A stretch of 64,000 bases of DNA. Origin: Pyrrhosoma nymphula. Taxonomy: Eukaryota; Arthropoda; Insecta; Odonata; Coenagrionidae. The translations under genes were made by a program, and so were the position numbers. The DNA lies in contig OY754328.1 of assembly GCA_963573305.1 (NCBI GenBank), positions 40,663,822 to 40,727,821 on the forward strand. Direction: 5' to 3'. Numbering within the stretch: the first letter of the stretch is position 1; each line of letters begins with the position of its first letter. The notes beneath the pieces are model-generated. The model saw only the letters and a program-made list of their open reading frames with translations. It was not told the origin of the DNA and ran no database searches. Shown one piece after another: positions 11,682 through 23,087 of the stretch.

Positions 11682-12188
11682 TCTTGGAATGAGGGGCATG
11701 TCTAAATATTTTCCTAATTCTTGATGGAAATTTTCGTTCGTTCGTTTCTTTTTCTCATTTTTTAATGCTCTTTTGAAATCTTTCGCTTGCTACAAGGCTA
11801 TTCCTCAAATTAATTGGAAAAATTTAGAGATTATTCTCCTTCTTAATCATCTCCTGTACTGACTTCTAAATTCTATTACCCTTATGATTTCCAACAATCA
11901 AAATCGTTAAGAGAACTCTAGTGTCCAGATTTGTATTTTTTCAGTATTATCCTCTTTTTGAAAATTTATCTTGAATCTGGGATCCAAGCCTGTTACACTT
12001 AAAAACAGCGAATTGTTTGTGGTTGCTGTGCAAATATCAGTGGTTAAAGAAATGCATTTTGTATCACTAATATATCTCTGAAATTTGGCCTGTACTTTTT
12101 AAAATAGTATATCATAAATGATATTTTCAGAACAATATAGTCTGCTGGGATTAATGTAATTAGGAGAAATTTGGTTAATCAATCTACA

Positions 12189-12626
12189 CTAATCTAAACC
12201 TAAATCAGATACAACAGAGTATGGCTGAATATCAACTGTAATCTTTTCTCCTATCAAGTAACGATGCTCTTTGGATCGCGGGTCATTTATATCCCATAGC
12301 TTTTTCTTTTCCATTAATTTAGTTAAGGTGATTTGTCTTACATTATGAGTCATTGCTGATGAACATGCTGCTTCATCGGGTTCTGTTGCCGTCTTTCTAC
12401 CTTCATTTACGAAGTCTTTGGGATGAAAATTTTTGAGGTGATTTATCATGTTTGTTGAAGTATACCTAAGTCTTTGAACTTTTTCCACCTCTCGAAATAC
12501 AAACGCTACATGGGTTACATTTGGAAAACTTCTGATTTTTATCAACATTAAAACATTTTCACGCAATACAGGAAGCCAAGATATATTTTTAAACCTTTTT
12601 GCAATTTTGGCTGATTCGGCTAGCAA
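12189..12626 (-). pseudogene. hAT transposase N-terminal BED-finger region, decayed
   Basis: A 145-codon open frame. Residues about 55-70 (YTSTNMINHLKNFHP) match the second half of a BED zinc finger, with the two histidines kept; the expected upstream Cys pair is missing (FVF where cysteines are usual), so zinc binding is likely lost. The C-terminal third (LIGEKITVDIQPYSVVSD) matches the conserved LIAxDLQPYSVVE segment of ZBED-type transposases. The frame ends at 12189 where the protein should continue. Start choice is arbitrary because the gene is dead. Confidence 0.82.
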
Positions 12627-14479
12627 TTACTTTTAAAACGTTTTTCAAAAGTATTTATGAAACTCAAACGGAAATTTAGTCTCAATTAGTACATTAAAAT
12701 AATAGGTACTTACTAATAATTTAATGCCTAAGATCACCTTATTTTCATAACACTTATATAATACACCTTAAGGTTAACTGTAATTAGTGCGGGAGGTGTA
12801 AATATTGTCCATGATTGTTAGCGTTACTGAAACGTAACCTCGCAGATGTGACTGTGCTTTGGTTTTTCTTAATTCTTTTGAAAAATATTTTAGAAATTTT
12901 TGTGGCAAGTTGATATAATTTTTGAAAGTCAGGATGAACACATTTTAAAAAGTTCTTATAAATCACCTGTATAAACGGGAACTATCCTATTTCCCCGAGA
13001 ACAGTGAATGAGTTACCCATGTGTTTTTTCGCAGGAGGAATGAAGTATCTCTAGTAAGATGCTGACTCCAAAGCGCTGCCGTACGAACGATGATGGTACA
13101 CTGCAGTGCCTTGAAAATATTGATCTCCTAAAATAATGATGAAAATATAGGTGTTAAATTTCATGCCAATACATATTTCATATCTACAAATACATCTTTA
13201 CTTTAATCTAAGTCAGCCTTTAAGTTGAAACATTGAATGAGCGTGAACTTAATTACACTTAAACTACGTAGGTTTAGCAAATTTAATACACAAGGGCATT
13301 ATATGAACACCACCCTGAAGTGATGCTGGTGTGTGTAGTAGAAATAGACGATGTCTGAAGAACGTTTACTCTGCACAGGCTCCAGAGAATGTTATGTTGA
13401 ATCATTGACAATAAATTTTCCCGGGATATCATTGCAGGCAGGCAGGCAGGCTGTTTGACTGCGCATTCTCCTACGTCTTCTTCTCAGCTCACGCTGCTTG
13501 ACGTTGGTGGTAATAATTTCTATTGTAATAACTTTTGTAACAACTATTGTAACACAATTATATTTGTTTCAAAATCATCTCTTTTTCAACTATGGTTATA
13601 TTAAAAAAAATCTTTCCAGGAATAATAAAGTGATAAAAATTAGTTATAAGTAATAACTTATCGGCCATGATGCCATTTTTTCCTGGTAATGCATTTAGTA
13701 ATCGGCCGATTAATCGTTATCGGCCGATAACGTGTGGCCGATTAATCGGTATCGGCCATTTCGCTTATCGGTGCAATCCTACTTAGAAGTTCTCTTAAAA
13801 TGTTGACCCGTGGTGTCTTGCGAGTGGGCTCGAACTTGGCCTTAGTAAATGCACTGCGGTACAATTCTTGCGAAGGAAATCACACCACCGCCATGCGCAT
13901 TTAATGTGGCAGGTGTTCATGTCAAGGAGACGGATGAAGTCCAATACCAGGGAATCACCCTGACTTCAGACCTAGCGAGGGAGAGAGAGACACGAATCAT
14001 TGAAGAAACTAGGATTTGTTAAGCGAATTGAGGGTTCTCCGTTGAAAAATAGAAAGTGAGATGCCTGCTACTTTGCTCTGGTCTTGAATGTGCCGCGAGC
14101 ATTTGGGACTGGGCCGTGCATTCTGATGTGCAGAGCTTTTGTCACAGGACGACATTGATATTGTAGGACTACCTCATAAGTGGTGAGTCGCGGTCGATGG
14201 TGTGCTGGGACTTAAATCCCTGTGAAGCCCTTTTTGTCTCCATTGGACGTGGGGTCTCAACTCCTAAGTTGTGGAGCTCTTTCCTCGCAAACAAGATATC
14301 CAACACATTTTGCAGTTGCTGCATCGGAAACGCCAAAGAACGAAGGGTCTACCTCCGATTAAAATTATTGCATTTTAGCAAAGATTAAGAGCCTGTAAGC
14401 CACGGATTGAAGTAGCTTAGGTGGTAGAGGTTCAAGGCAATGAAGCAAACGGGAATTGCCAAACCATTCGTCATCTGAA

Positions 14480-14870
14480 ACAGAGAGAGGGGGGGGGGTC
14501 CAGGGTATTGAATCCCCTTTCAGGGTGAAGTGAAGGGGGGAGGGGGGGGGGAAGGGGTTCGGCTTCCTCATCGGCCACTCTGTGCGTGAGTGCCGGCTTG
14601 AAACGGTTAGAATGGAGCAAACAAAACAAGCGCCCTTGGAAACGGACTGACTGCCCCGTTCACGCGTCAAATGGCCCCGTTCCGCATGACCGCCCGCTCG
14701 CGTTGTATTCAAAAGGGAAGGAGGAGGGTGGGTTAAGGGGGGGATCGGGAGGGGGGGATTTGGGGGGGTGGAAGGCAAGGGAATCGCACCGTCTACGGCA
14801 GACATAACCCAATCGCCGCACCCTCCCCCCCCTCACGACCAACTGCAAATCCTAAACGCCCGCCCGGGGG
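14480..14870. repeat. G-rich low-complexity block
   Basis: G runs at about 14490, 14535-14550, 14740-14770 and a C run at 14820-14832. The overlapping 146- and 73-codon frames are compositional. No domain seen. Confidence 0.55.
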
Positions 14871-14960
14871 CGCTCTGCCCTGCCGCCCCCGTATGTGCTC
14901 GCGGCGCTCTCAATCTGGTGCGCTTAAGCGACCGACCCGCCCTCTGCGTTTGACAAATCA

Positions 14961-15759
14961 AATTTCATCAATGCGTTGATTAATGGCTGGTATCAAGAGG
15001 CAGGGCGGGAGCGGGGAGGGCGACCTCATCCCCCCTCGACCCAACAATGGCCTTAGAGGTGATTGTTGCGAATCGAGGGGGTAGGATTATATATCCCAGG
15101 CAGACGAGCGCGTGCGATGCAGTCCGTCTACTTAAATACTTTAATTGATTGTGAAAAAACGACGGCTTATAATTTATTTGAAAAATCATTTTAATTTTAC
15201 ACACAGTTCATTGGCACAGCAAATGTATTCTACACACAGAGATGATTTATTCAGGTGTGAGATTTGTGTGACATTACCGATCATGTTTTATTTGCTGTCG
15301 GAGAGAGAGAATTAATGTCGATATGAAACGGAACATACGGCTAAAGGAGCGTGGAAGCGTCAGTTTATGCTACCTGATGACGAGTTATGTCGTTCATGGA
15401 TTGACGCAATTTCCAAATATGCGGAAACATTTGCAATTTATTCTGTTATTATCTATCTCGAGAGATCTAGTCCATCAGAGTTTTAGTTTATGATCGATTG
15501 ATTACCATTCTTAAGAGTGGAAGTTGATGACATTAATGGTCTCAACAAATTAATGCTCAGACCATATTCAGTTATTGATGATTATCTAGCACGGCATTGA
15601 TTCTAGTTTAATTTAGTGTTTTTCTGATTTTATATCAATCAAAACCCTGGATAGGGGACTTGAGGGACGGTGAAACCCTTTTCGAGTCGCCGATTGATGC
15701 GAATTCAAGAAATTTAGAAACAAATGAAATAGAAACTTACCCGGTTTATAATAAAAATA
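14961..15759. other. Region without recognisable gene
   Basis: AT-rich with homeodomain-like TTTATTT/TTAATT strings around 15120-15200. Could contain regulatory DNA, but nothing in this single sequence proves it. Confidence 0.3.
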
Positions 15760-16062
15760 ATTGGTGTGCTTAAGACCACACGGGAGAAGTGTAAACTTCT
15801 TTGGCGATATTCTGATAAATATAATGTATAATAAGAAACTCCACCACTAGGAATCGATCCTGTGACCTTCGGTATGTGGGACGGCGACTCTAAGCACTTC
15901 GCCGTCTTACTCTGTTATAGAGGAAGGAGAGCGTTCTCTTGAGTTTACTTTCGGCATGCTAAGCGTGACGTGAGAAGAAAAGCGTGACGCCCGGAATCCG
16001 ATTTGCCGCCTGCAGAAATTTCTGTGCGTGGTGCGCCTATAGAAGTTTACACTTCAAAAGTA
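15760..16062 (-). mobile_element. SINE-like element with tRNA-type boxes and palindromic ends
   Basis: This is the reverse of the copy at 35922-36274. On the minus strand an A-box-like AAGACGGCGAAGTGCTTAGA and a B-box-like GGATCGATTCC are spaced as in a tRNA promoter. Near both ends lies the self-complementary string GAAGTGTAAACTTC or its complement (15787-15800 and about 16039-16052). One end continues into GTGTGGTCTTAAGCACACC, another small palindrome. The combination of internal pol III-type boxes and inverted termini is unusual; it may be a SINE or a DNA element that captured a tRNA-like sequence. Confidence 0.65.
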
Positions 16063-16309
16063 AAACCGTGCGTTTTCTTATTTATGTTTATATTTATTTG
16101 TGCGTGTCACGCACGTGACGTTATTTATGTATTCTTCACGTGAGTGACCTTTAAACGAACCGATTGATCCATATATGTACGTATGAGCACGTATGTATAT
16201 GTGTTCGCAGGGGAATCACCGATCATGATAGAATAAAAATTTCGCAGTGCACCCATTCCCCTCAATAACATCTCTCCCTCTTTTGAATGCCTCCTCGAGT
16301 GAAATACTT

Positions 16310-16560
16310 CTCCTTCTACTCCCTCTCTTGTGGGAGGGGGATAGGGGGGGAATGGCACAAGGATATGAGGGGTGGACGGGGGTTTAAGTCTTTTGATTAA
16401 TGGCCGGTCGAGAGCCGAGTCCATTTGGGGTTTAATGTGCTGGAAGGGAGAGAGGCGTGGGGGGGGGATGGTGGGAGGGGGGAGGGGGGGCAGGGAGGGC
16501 AAACATCGTTGGGTGGGGAGGGAGCCTCCTCTTGGCCTCTCCCGAACGAAAGGCGCGCCC
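16310..16560. repeat. G-rich low-complexity block
   Basis: G-run-rich on the plus strand from about 16330 to 16530. Overlapping frames of 148, 154 and 88 codons on the two strands are artefacts of the composition. Confidence 0.5.
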
Positions 16561-16728
16561 CTAGAAAACAAAATACAGTGGTTAAGGGGAAGAAAAGGGA
16601 TTGGTTTGTAGTAGCCTTCGCCCCTAAATCCCCCTCCCTAGGGGTGGAGTCACTCTCTTGCATTATTCTAGCGGTGATTTCAAGTGGTGCGTACCGAAAC
16701 TATATTATGACGTACTTCAATACCAGAG

Positions 16729-16782
16729 ATCCCCCCTGCCACACACCCTTCATGTGGCTTCCAGGGTATTATGTAGATGTAG
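16729..16782 (-). repeat. Interspersed repeat fragment, inverted copy of 8791-8840
   Basis: On the minus strand it reads CATCTACATAATACCCTGG, AAGCCACATGAAGGGTGTG and TGGCAGGGGG, matching the plus-strand copy at 8791-8840 with a few changes. Confidence 0.6.
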
Positions 16783-17229
16783 ATACCGATCGGCTACCGA
16801 TGTGCATACGATGCCCAATTTTACCATGTGGCAATTTCATTTTTGACAGTAGTCCTCTTTCGCTATCAGTTATTCGAGAGACATTTTAACAAGTCGAAAG
16901 TGGAAATTTTCTGAATTATTTCGTTAATAGCGGTTAACCCACATTTTTTTTCTCCTTTAATATACTGAAAGATTTCTTTTGTCCTTTCAATCCTTTTAGT
17001 GCACGAGATCGCCAGTGATTTTTTTTTTACCAACTACGGGAATACACATCGGAAACATTTTTAGGCTTTTTTATCTGTATCCCAGTGGTACTTAAAAATT
17101 TTATTTGGCGACAAGGTTTAAGTCGCCATGTAATGTGTACGCTATGATAAGTAAACGTCGCTGCAGTGCAATACTTTATCGGTCGCGCTGGGTACTCTCT
17201 CACTGCGAGAAAACCGAAATTGCATAGTT

Positions 17230-17600
17230 CCGATTAATTCCGGCCACCGGAGGCGGTAACTCTTGTTTCGATACTGAAACGCGGGGGTGTGGATGTGGGC
17301 GATCGATGTGGTCGCGAAGACAGGCGCCCACTTGCCGCGCCCCCCCTGCCCCCGCCGGCCCTCGACCTACTCGCCCCCTTCTTAGGTCTCCTGCACCTCC
17401 CTTCTACGTCCGGGGGGAAGGGGGGTCTTTGGGAATGGGGGGGCGGACGACGTGTGAATGTCGCCGGGTTGAAATGTCCAGGCGGCGGCACCGGGTCGGG
17501 GCGTGAATTGAGCTCCACCCCAACTACGCCACCACGGCGATGCTGGACGGTGGTGTGGCTCCTGCATTTGTCTGCTGCTGTGGGTCGAGTCGTACGAAGC
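17230..17600. other. GC-rich CpG-containing block
   Basis: CpG and CCG-rich DNA with open frames on both strands (111 codons plus, 128 and 140 codons minus) that overlap and show no domain. The right edge runs into the inverted repeat at 17622. Confidence 0.4.
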
Positions 17601-17621
17601 ATTGAACTGATCATTCTCATC

Positions 17622-18070
17622 TAATGTAAGATTTGTATCAAGAGGATAAGTCAAAAATCTACAAACTATAACTCCTTGCCAACGTTTCGGTGTATAATTT
17701 GACACCATCTTCAGGGCTACAATATTACGGTACAACAACATTATTATTGAAGTAACATAAAAAATATCACAAGTTTCACCTTTACAAATCAAAGTATCAT
17801 ACACGCCATTACAATATACAAATAAGAATTACTTACCTCGGTTTATTCAGGAGCATCATTTTTCAAAAAACCACATCTCCAAATAAAACTGTATAATATT
17901 TTTCCGGATAAGGAGCTATCAGAACCATTTTATGGAATAGCACATTACTATTTTGTGACCATATATCATTATGGATACCAATACCATAACCACAATGACC
18001 TTTTAAAACAATTGACAAGAGTTAGAGTTTGTAAATTTTTGACCTATCCTCGAGATACAAATCTTACATT
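17622..18070. repeat. Inverted-repeat element containing a hammerhead-core-like motif
   Basis: Arms of about 57 bases at 17622-17678 and 18014-18070 share GTAAGATTTGTATC, GTCAAAAATCTACAAACTAT and their complements. Just inside the left arm, on the minus strand (17679-17714), CTGAAGA is followed by the stem GGTGT / ACACC and GAAACGTTGG, the same pattern as at 9692-9728. No coding sequence. Probably a rearranged end-to-end pair of retroelement termini. Confidence 0.6.
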
Positions 18071-18128
18071 CCATGAAGAGGTCGATAATACAATACTTCA
18101 TTCTCATCTATCCATGAGAATGGTGAGG

Positions 18129-18346
18129 TACAGCTCTCTCGAAAGCTTATGGCGTTCGGATGCGCAGAAGGAGACGTCGTGGAGGGGTAAGGTATTAGTT
18201 GAAGGGGTGGGTAAAAGGAACGTAGGGGAAAGCGAAGACTTGGCATTTGTGCCATGCATGAGTGCATTTAAAAAAATGGAATTTGTATGACGCGGACATC
18301 ACAAACGCCGCGCATCCGAACGCCATAAGCTTTCGCGTGAGCTGTA
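18129..18346. mobile_element. 218-bp foldback element with TA flanks
   Basis: Arms TACAGCTCTCTCGAAAGCTT and (inverted) TACAGCTCACGCGAAAGCTT extend about 38 bases, including ATGGCGTTCGGATGCGC. If the element is CAGCTC...GAGCTG, the flank is TA on both sides, as for Tc1/mariner-type MITEs. Related partial units are at about 19345-19392 and 20570-20590 (AAGCTTTCGCG). Confidence 0.65.
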
Positions 18347-18710
18347 AAGATCGGGTTGGTGTTGGCTAGTTTACTGGCTACCCATCTCGCGGAGATTTTT
18401 CAGTTTAATCCGGATTCCTGCTTGGGTGTCATCTGGAGAGTTTTTAAAGGTGTAGTACTCCGTCCGTCGGATGGGACGTGAAACTATGATGCCCTCGGCG
18501 ACGTTCGTTAAGAGTTAGCAAATTCCGGTGTCGGGTTAATGAGGTCGGGGAATCAGGGTGTTATCAGGTTTCTTTCCTCCCTTTCTGCATTTCCCATAAA
18601 TCCTTCCTTAACCAACCTACCCTTCTGTGTCCTTCATGACGCACATGATCCTTCTGAGACCCTCATTTCTCAATCCCTCCTTTTCCAATGCAGTAAAGCC
18701 TCTGGTAATA

Positions 18711-19150
18711 GATAGATAGAAAAATATTTATTGTTCAGGAAAAAATCAATAAGAACAAAAATAATAGTAATACAGTTTGCAGGCACAATCAAAATTACAA
18801 AACAGACGTTTTCATCATTTTTTTAAATGTCATTATATAATGGCTTCCCATTTCATAACATAACAAATGTATGTACGTAAAAAAAGGCAAAACTCATGTA
18901 TTCATACAATTAGCAAAATGATACAGTAACTAAGAAACCGTAATAACATGAACACAAATTTGAAAAAAATAAGAGTAACTTATGTCCTTCCCGGGAAAGT
19001 AAATAATCATGATATTTCATTTTAAATGTTTTAACAGATATGCAATTTTTAATATCAGTTATTCCATATGTGACAAGCTGTTACAAGAAATGATTTATTA
19101 TATTCTGTGGTGCGATGCCCTGGAAAATACAATTGATTAGGAAATGGTCG
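18711..19150 (-). pseudogene. LINE 3' end (CR1/L2-like), minus strand
   Basis: On the minus strand a short decayed coding tail reads like the ending common to CR1/L2/Jockey reverse transcriptases (an NHFL..LVTYG..SVKTFKMKYHDYLL pattern, ending in serine-arginine), followed by an AT-rich 3' UTR, an AATAAATATTT signal and a (TCTA)n microsatellite tail at 18711-18722. Such simple-repeat tails are typical of these LINEs. The rest of the element is absent (5' truncation). Confidence 0.65.
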
Positions 19151-21250
19151 AGACAAACTCTCATGGATTGGTATCTGAGAAGTGTTTAAAAGTGGATGGG
19201 ATTGGGAATGAGAGGGTCATGAAAGAATGTGGAATGGCTGCTCCGGTAATGGACATGTATGAAAGGAATGTGATTAGTTGATTTGGACTCTTTTAAGAGA
19301 ATGGGGACGAGAGTCGAATAGCGAAGTACTACTCGCGAACTAACGAAGTAGTTCTCGCGAAAGCTTACGGCCTTTAGATGCGCAGAACAGAGGGGGTAAA
19401 ATGTGTGGGAGGGGTAAGGGAAAGGAACGGAGGGGAAAGTGAGCGCGTGGTAGGCAGAATGGCCATCATAGCGTCTCAGCGTAGAAATGTAATTCCGAGC
19501 CGTATTGGACAATTCTACTCGTCGTGGAGCAGGTAGCCTATCCTTCCCCACCGTACCTCCGTTCCGCGGCCTGTGGAATGGAGGGTCTTACGCGATGACT
19601 CACAGCTGGGCATTCCAATTACTTGAAATGAATTGAAATTTATTCAACATTGATAAAAAATAAGAAATATGGTCATGATTCCGCAGAAACGCTGAATATG
19701 TAGACACCAAACTTCGCGCATTTCCGTTGATTTTCAGTAACGTTGCTAAACTTTTCTGCCGCGTGAAATACTGCTATCCAGATTTAAGACATACAGCGTA
19801 AAATTACAAAATAACAGTGGATTCTATATTCATGTTATTTTACTTAGCTAATGCAATAAATGGAATCGGACTTTGAATACCACTAGCTAAAATTTTAGTC
19901 ACTGAAATAAGTAAATTAAAATTACTTGAAGAGATAATTTAATAAATTGGCACTATGTACCTGTACATTCGATGAATAAATGGGGCATTGAGAACACAAA
20001 AGAGTAAACATAAGAATATATATTCTATTGAGACAGAGAAAACATAAAAATACATTTTATGCAAAAATAAATTGGATAATTTCCGTAATTTATTTAATAT
20101 AAGACACTGCCTCCGTCGTAACTCTGTGGAACTCCTTCATTTTAATTTAATTAACTCTGGTCGTGTTCTTTAAAATAAAGTATGGAATAATAACCAAGTG
20201 CTTTTTATTATTAAAATCGTAAGTTATTTTTTTAATCGCAAGAAATACGAATGTGATATTTGTTTTTTGCATAATAATGTAGAAAAAAGTTTGTACTTGT
20301 TGCAACTATAAGACTTCATACGAATCATAGGCCTGATATCTTCAGGCCGTGACCCCCTGTCGCACGCTCAGTTACTACAAAGGGACGACGCCCACTCCAT
20401 AACCCACTGAGGCGAATAGCTGGGGGCATTCAAATTCATGGAAGGCATCTGACAAATTTCAAAATTGGCAACGAAAATCGTAAACATTAGCTCGCCGGTG
20501 TTACCCTTCCACCCGCGGCAACCAGTTTTTAGAAAATAGACCCAGTCGCAAAATCGTCAACTGCGCAACGCCGTAAGCTTTCGCGAGGATTGTAGATAGC
20601 TATGTAGCTGTATGAGAGTGGAGTGAATGCTGTGAAGGGGGCGGGGCAGACGGAGAAAGTCAGGGTTGAATGTGGTGGAAGGAGGAATATTAGGAGTCTT
20701 TAGAGTTAGAGGGAGCGTGTTCGAAGCAACGCATGAGGATAACTGAAGCAGAAGAGGAGGAATGCGAAGAGGATGGGGCAGTATGGAAGAAATTATATTT
20801 GCGGACCCAGTTCTACACGCCTAGTTCCGAGAATTAAACTTTCCAACTGTGGGGCAGGGTTTTCCGTAATGTTCCGCTGAATATTTTGATTGTGATCACG
20901 CCGAAAAGGAACGGTGTGATGGCTATGTATGTATATCTTCCTCGTTCTAAGCTATTTTAGATTGATTCGTGAGTAGAAATGCGGCATCATGTCACGGTGA
21001 AAGTCTCTTGCGTTTGTTTACCTTTTGTGGCAATTTGTCTCACCGAGACTAACAGACATAATACACCTGACTCGAACTTTGGGAATAGAGTGCTCATTCC
21101 AAGTACGTATATAAACTATTATCGTTTCAGTCTTTGTTTTTGGCTATTTCTATGATTATTTGTTGGCTCATTCCATTTAAAATGATCTAATTGCATGGCT
21201 ATTTTTGAAAAATCTATTTTTTGCACGCACATATCTACACGTATTGGCAG
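19151..21250. other. AT-rich region without recognisable gene
   Basis: Only fragments related to the 18129-18346 foldback (about 19345-19392, 20570-20590) and a small palindrome GGCCTGATATCTTCAGGCC (20330-20348) are visible. Confidence 0.4.
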
Positions 21251-21834
21251 CAGGGATGTGACCCGAAAAGGCACTTTACGTTTCGTGCCGTACCTGGGTG
21301 GCACCTGAACTCGGTGTCCGAGCCTCGGCTTTGAAGGAAACCCAGCCCTTCACCACGGGTGGTTTATAGCACCAACTGACCAGTCACACCATAGTTCATA
21401 ACTTCTTAAATTTAAGCATAAATCACAACGCTATGTTCGTCTTTGTGTTGCACTAGTCACGCTGATGAAAATGGTTTTTTCATCGCAGTCATACGATAGA
21501 TATTAATCAATTTACGTGCTTTAATAATATACTGTATGTACATTAAACTGGCTTGGTTTACTAATGCTCCTAAAATGGTTAATGTCTATCGTTTAACTGT
21601 GTTTAAAAAAACATTTTCATCAACGTGAATAGTACAACACAAAGATGAACCTAATTGTGCGATTTATGTTTAAATTTAAGAAGTTATAAACTATAGTGTG
21701 ACTGGTCAGTTGGTGCTATAAACCACCCTCGGTGAAGGGTTCGGTCTCCTTCAAAGCCGAGGCTTGGACTCCAAGTTCGGGTGCCTCCCAGGTACGGCAC
21801 CTAACGTAACGTGTCTTTTCGGGTCACATCCCTG
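21251..21834. mobile_element. 584-bp foldback element (nearly whole-length palindrome)
   Basis: The left arm begins CAGGGATGTGACCCGAAAAG and the right arm ends CTTTTCGGGTCACATCCCTG. The arms stay complementary for about 190 bases (landmarks GTGCCGTACCTGGG, CCTCGGCTTTGAAGGA, GGTGGTTTATAGCACCAACT, TAACTTCTTAAATTTAA) and more loosely beyond, meeting near 21540. Ends of CAGGGATG resemble hAT termini. The flanks (ATTGGCAG left, AATTTGGCAG right) are similar but not an exact 8-bp duplication. Confidence 0.8.
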
Positions 21835-22939
21835 AATTTGGCAGTCTAATTCAACGATATAAAAAAAATATCCAGCCCTGTTTCCTCGTGCCATCCATTT
21901 AGCCTATAGATTGCGCGTGCGAATATTTGAGAATATTGATGTTTAGTGTGTCCTTAATATCTCAAGAACTAATCGTGACGGAGGAGAGATACTGAAATCT
22001 ACCACTTTGCACAAAATCGGAAACATTTCCTTTGTTTTCTTTTTCATATTCCTTTATTGTCGAAATTCAACTTGAGTTCAAAATATTTCTTACAGAAAAC
22101 TGGATTACGTTTCGATAAAACCGCACGAAACTTTCAGATTTAAGAACTTTTGCAATTAAAGTAATGAAGTAGGAGATTAATCTAAGAATGTTTAATATGT
22201 GTGGTACTAAATTTTTTTCTTCTAGATGTAAGTAAACAAAAATGGCTTCACGCTAAAAATATGCTATTTTTGGACTACATTTCCTCCGGTGGTGGAGATG
22301 TGAAAAAAATTGTGGCTTGCAGAATATAAAGATGTGCAAAAGTCTAACAAAGAACAAAAACTAGGAGTGTAATATTCTAATCGTAAGAGACATATGGTTG
22401 TTGTTAAATAGCTTGGTGCCCAAAAATCATCCATTTGTGGACTTCATTTTCTCCGTTGGGGGAGCTATTGAAAATAAGTGGATTGCAGAATATATAGATA
22501 CGCGAAAGTAAACATATAATTCAAACTTGAAGTTCGAGATTCCACCTGTAAGAGATTTATGGCTATGGTATTGTAGTGGTACATTCATTAAAAAATGTTT
22601 TTGGTTGGTGCCCCCATTTTTATTCGCTTTATACTATCTCACACTGTCTGTCTGCTTGTCTGTGAACGTGCAAACCCTTCGGAGAGGAAGGTTTGGTGTT
22701 CAATTCCGTGCTGGGGAAATTATTTTTCTTCTTTTTTTCATAGCCGTTTTCACTTACATCTTTCGAAATTTTGTTTTCATCATCGCATTACCCTCTAAAC
22801 TTTTTTTTGCAATATTTTGCTCGCTAATTATTCATTAATGACGGCGATCAAAGCTAGCACTTAGCCCTTGGACGTTGTGGGAGGTGGACCGTGGTGAGCC
22901 AACAACTGTGATTATCGCTATTGAATGTTCAACAATGAA
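21835..22939. other. AT-rich region without recognisable gene
   Basis: The frame at 22527-22838 (103 codons) is hydrophobic with aromatic runs but resembles no known protein. Two related sentences of sequence (GGACTACATTTCCTCCGGTGG near 22273 and GGACTTCATTTTCTCCGTTGG near 22438) suggest an approximately 165-bp imperfect duplication. Confidence 0.35.
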
Positions 22940-23087
22940 TAAGAACTAAGATATTACAATTTTCCACAGATAAAGTTTTAATCGACCCGGGTTTCGATGC
23001 ACTGCATCATCATCATCAGATGCAGTGCATCGAAACCCGGGTCGATTAAAACTTTATCTGTGGAAAATTGTAAAATCTTAGTTCTTA
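22940..23087. repeat. 148-bp hairpin with hammerhead-core-like tip
   Basis: Arms of about 69 bases are near-perfect complements (TAAGAACTAAG...CAATTTTCCACAGATAAAG and complement). The tip is a CATCATCATCA loop. On the minus strand (22983-23019) it reads CTGATGA, then the stem GATGCA / TGCATC, GAAA, CCCGGG and TC, which is the order CUGANGA, stem II, GAAA, stem III, UC. Because the structure is a palindrome, much of the motif also reads on the plus strand. Best-preserved candidate in the window. Confidence 0.65.

Larger units (their letters stand above)
11106..13781 (-). mobile_element. hAT-superfamily DNA transposon, 2676 bp, 8-bp TSD
   Basis: The ends read TAGGGTTGCACCGATTAATC and (inverted) TAGGATTGCACCGATAAG, giving terminal inverted repeats of about 15 bases with one mismatch. 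Sub-terminal arrays of ATCGGCC/GGCCGAT occur at both ends. The flanks are exact 8-bp direct repeats CTTAGAAG (11098-11105 and 13782-13789), diagnostic for hAT insertion. Minus-strand coding remnants inside fit a ZBED-type hAT transposase: a BED-finger N-terminus (12189-12626) and the C-terminal dimerisation domain (11472-11681). Stops make it non-autonomous. A GGCA tetranucleotide run lies at about 13436-13451. Confidence 0.92.
10860..14170 (+). pseudogene. LINE reverse transcriptase remnant (Jockey/CR1-like), split by a hAT element
   Basis: Two conceptually contiguous pieces of a non-LTR reverse transcriptase lie at about 10860-11105 and 13782-14170. The first reads WISDFLSDRKQ, then after a frame change VTSGDLQGRVTLVFLIYINN (a decayed form of the PQGSVLGPLLF motif) and LLADDAVI, the catalytic ADD box. 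The second piece carries a decayed thumb region ending in KLGFVKRI-type residues. The hAT element at 11106-13781 interrupts it exactly at an 8-bp duplicated site. Frameshifts and stops show it is dead. Clade placement is from motif style only. Confidence 0.75.

Noticed and set aside
13436..13451. GGCA run as part of a CRISPR-like or satellite array
   Set aside because: Only about four tetranucleotides inside the hAT element; a simple microsatellite.
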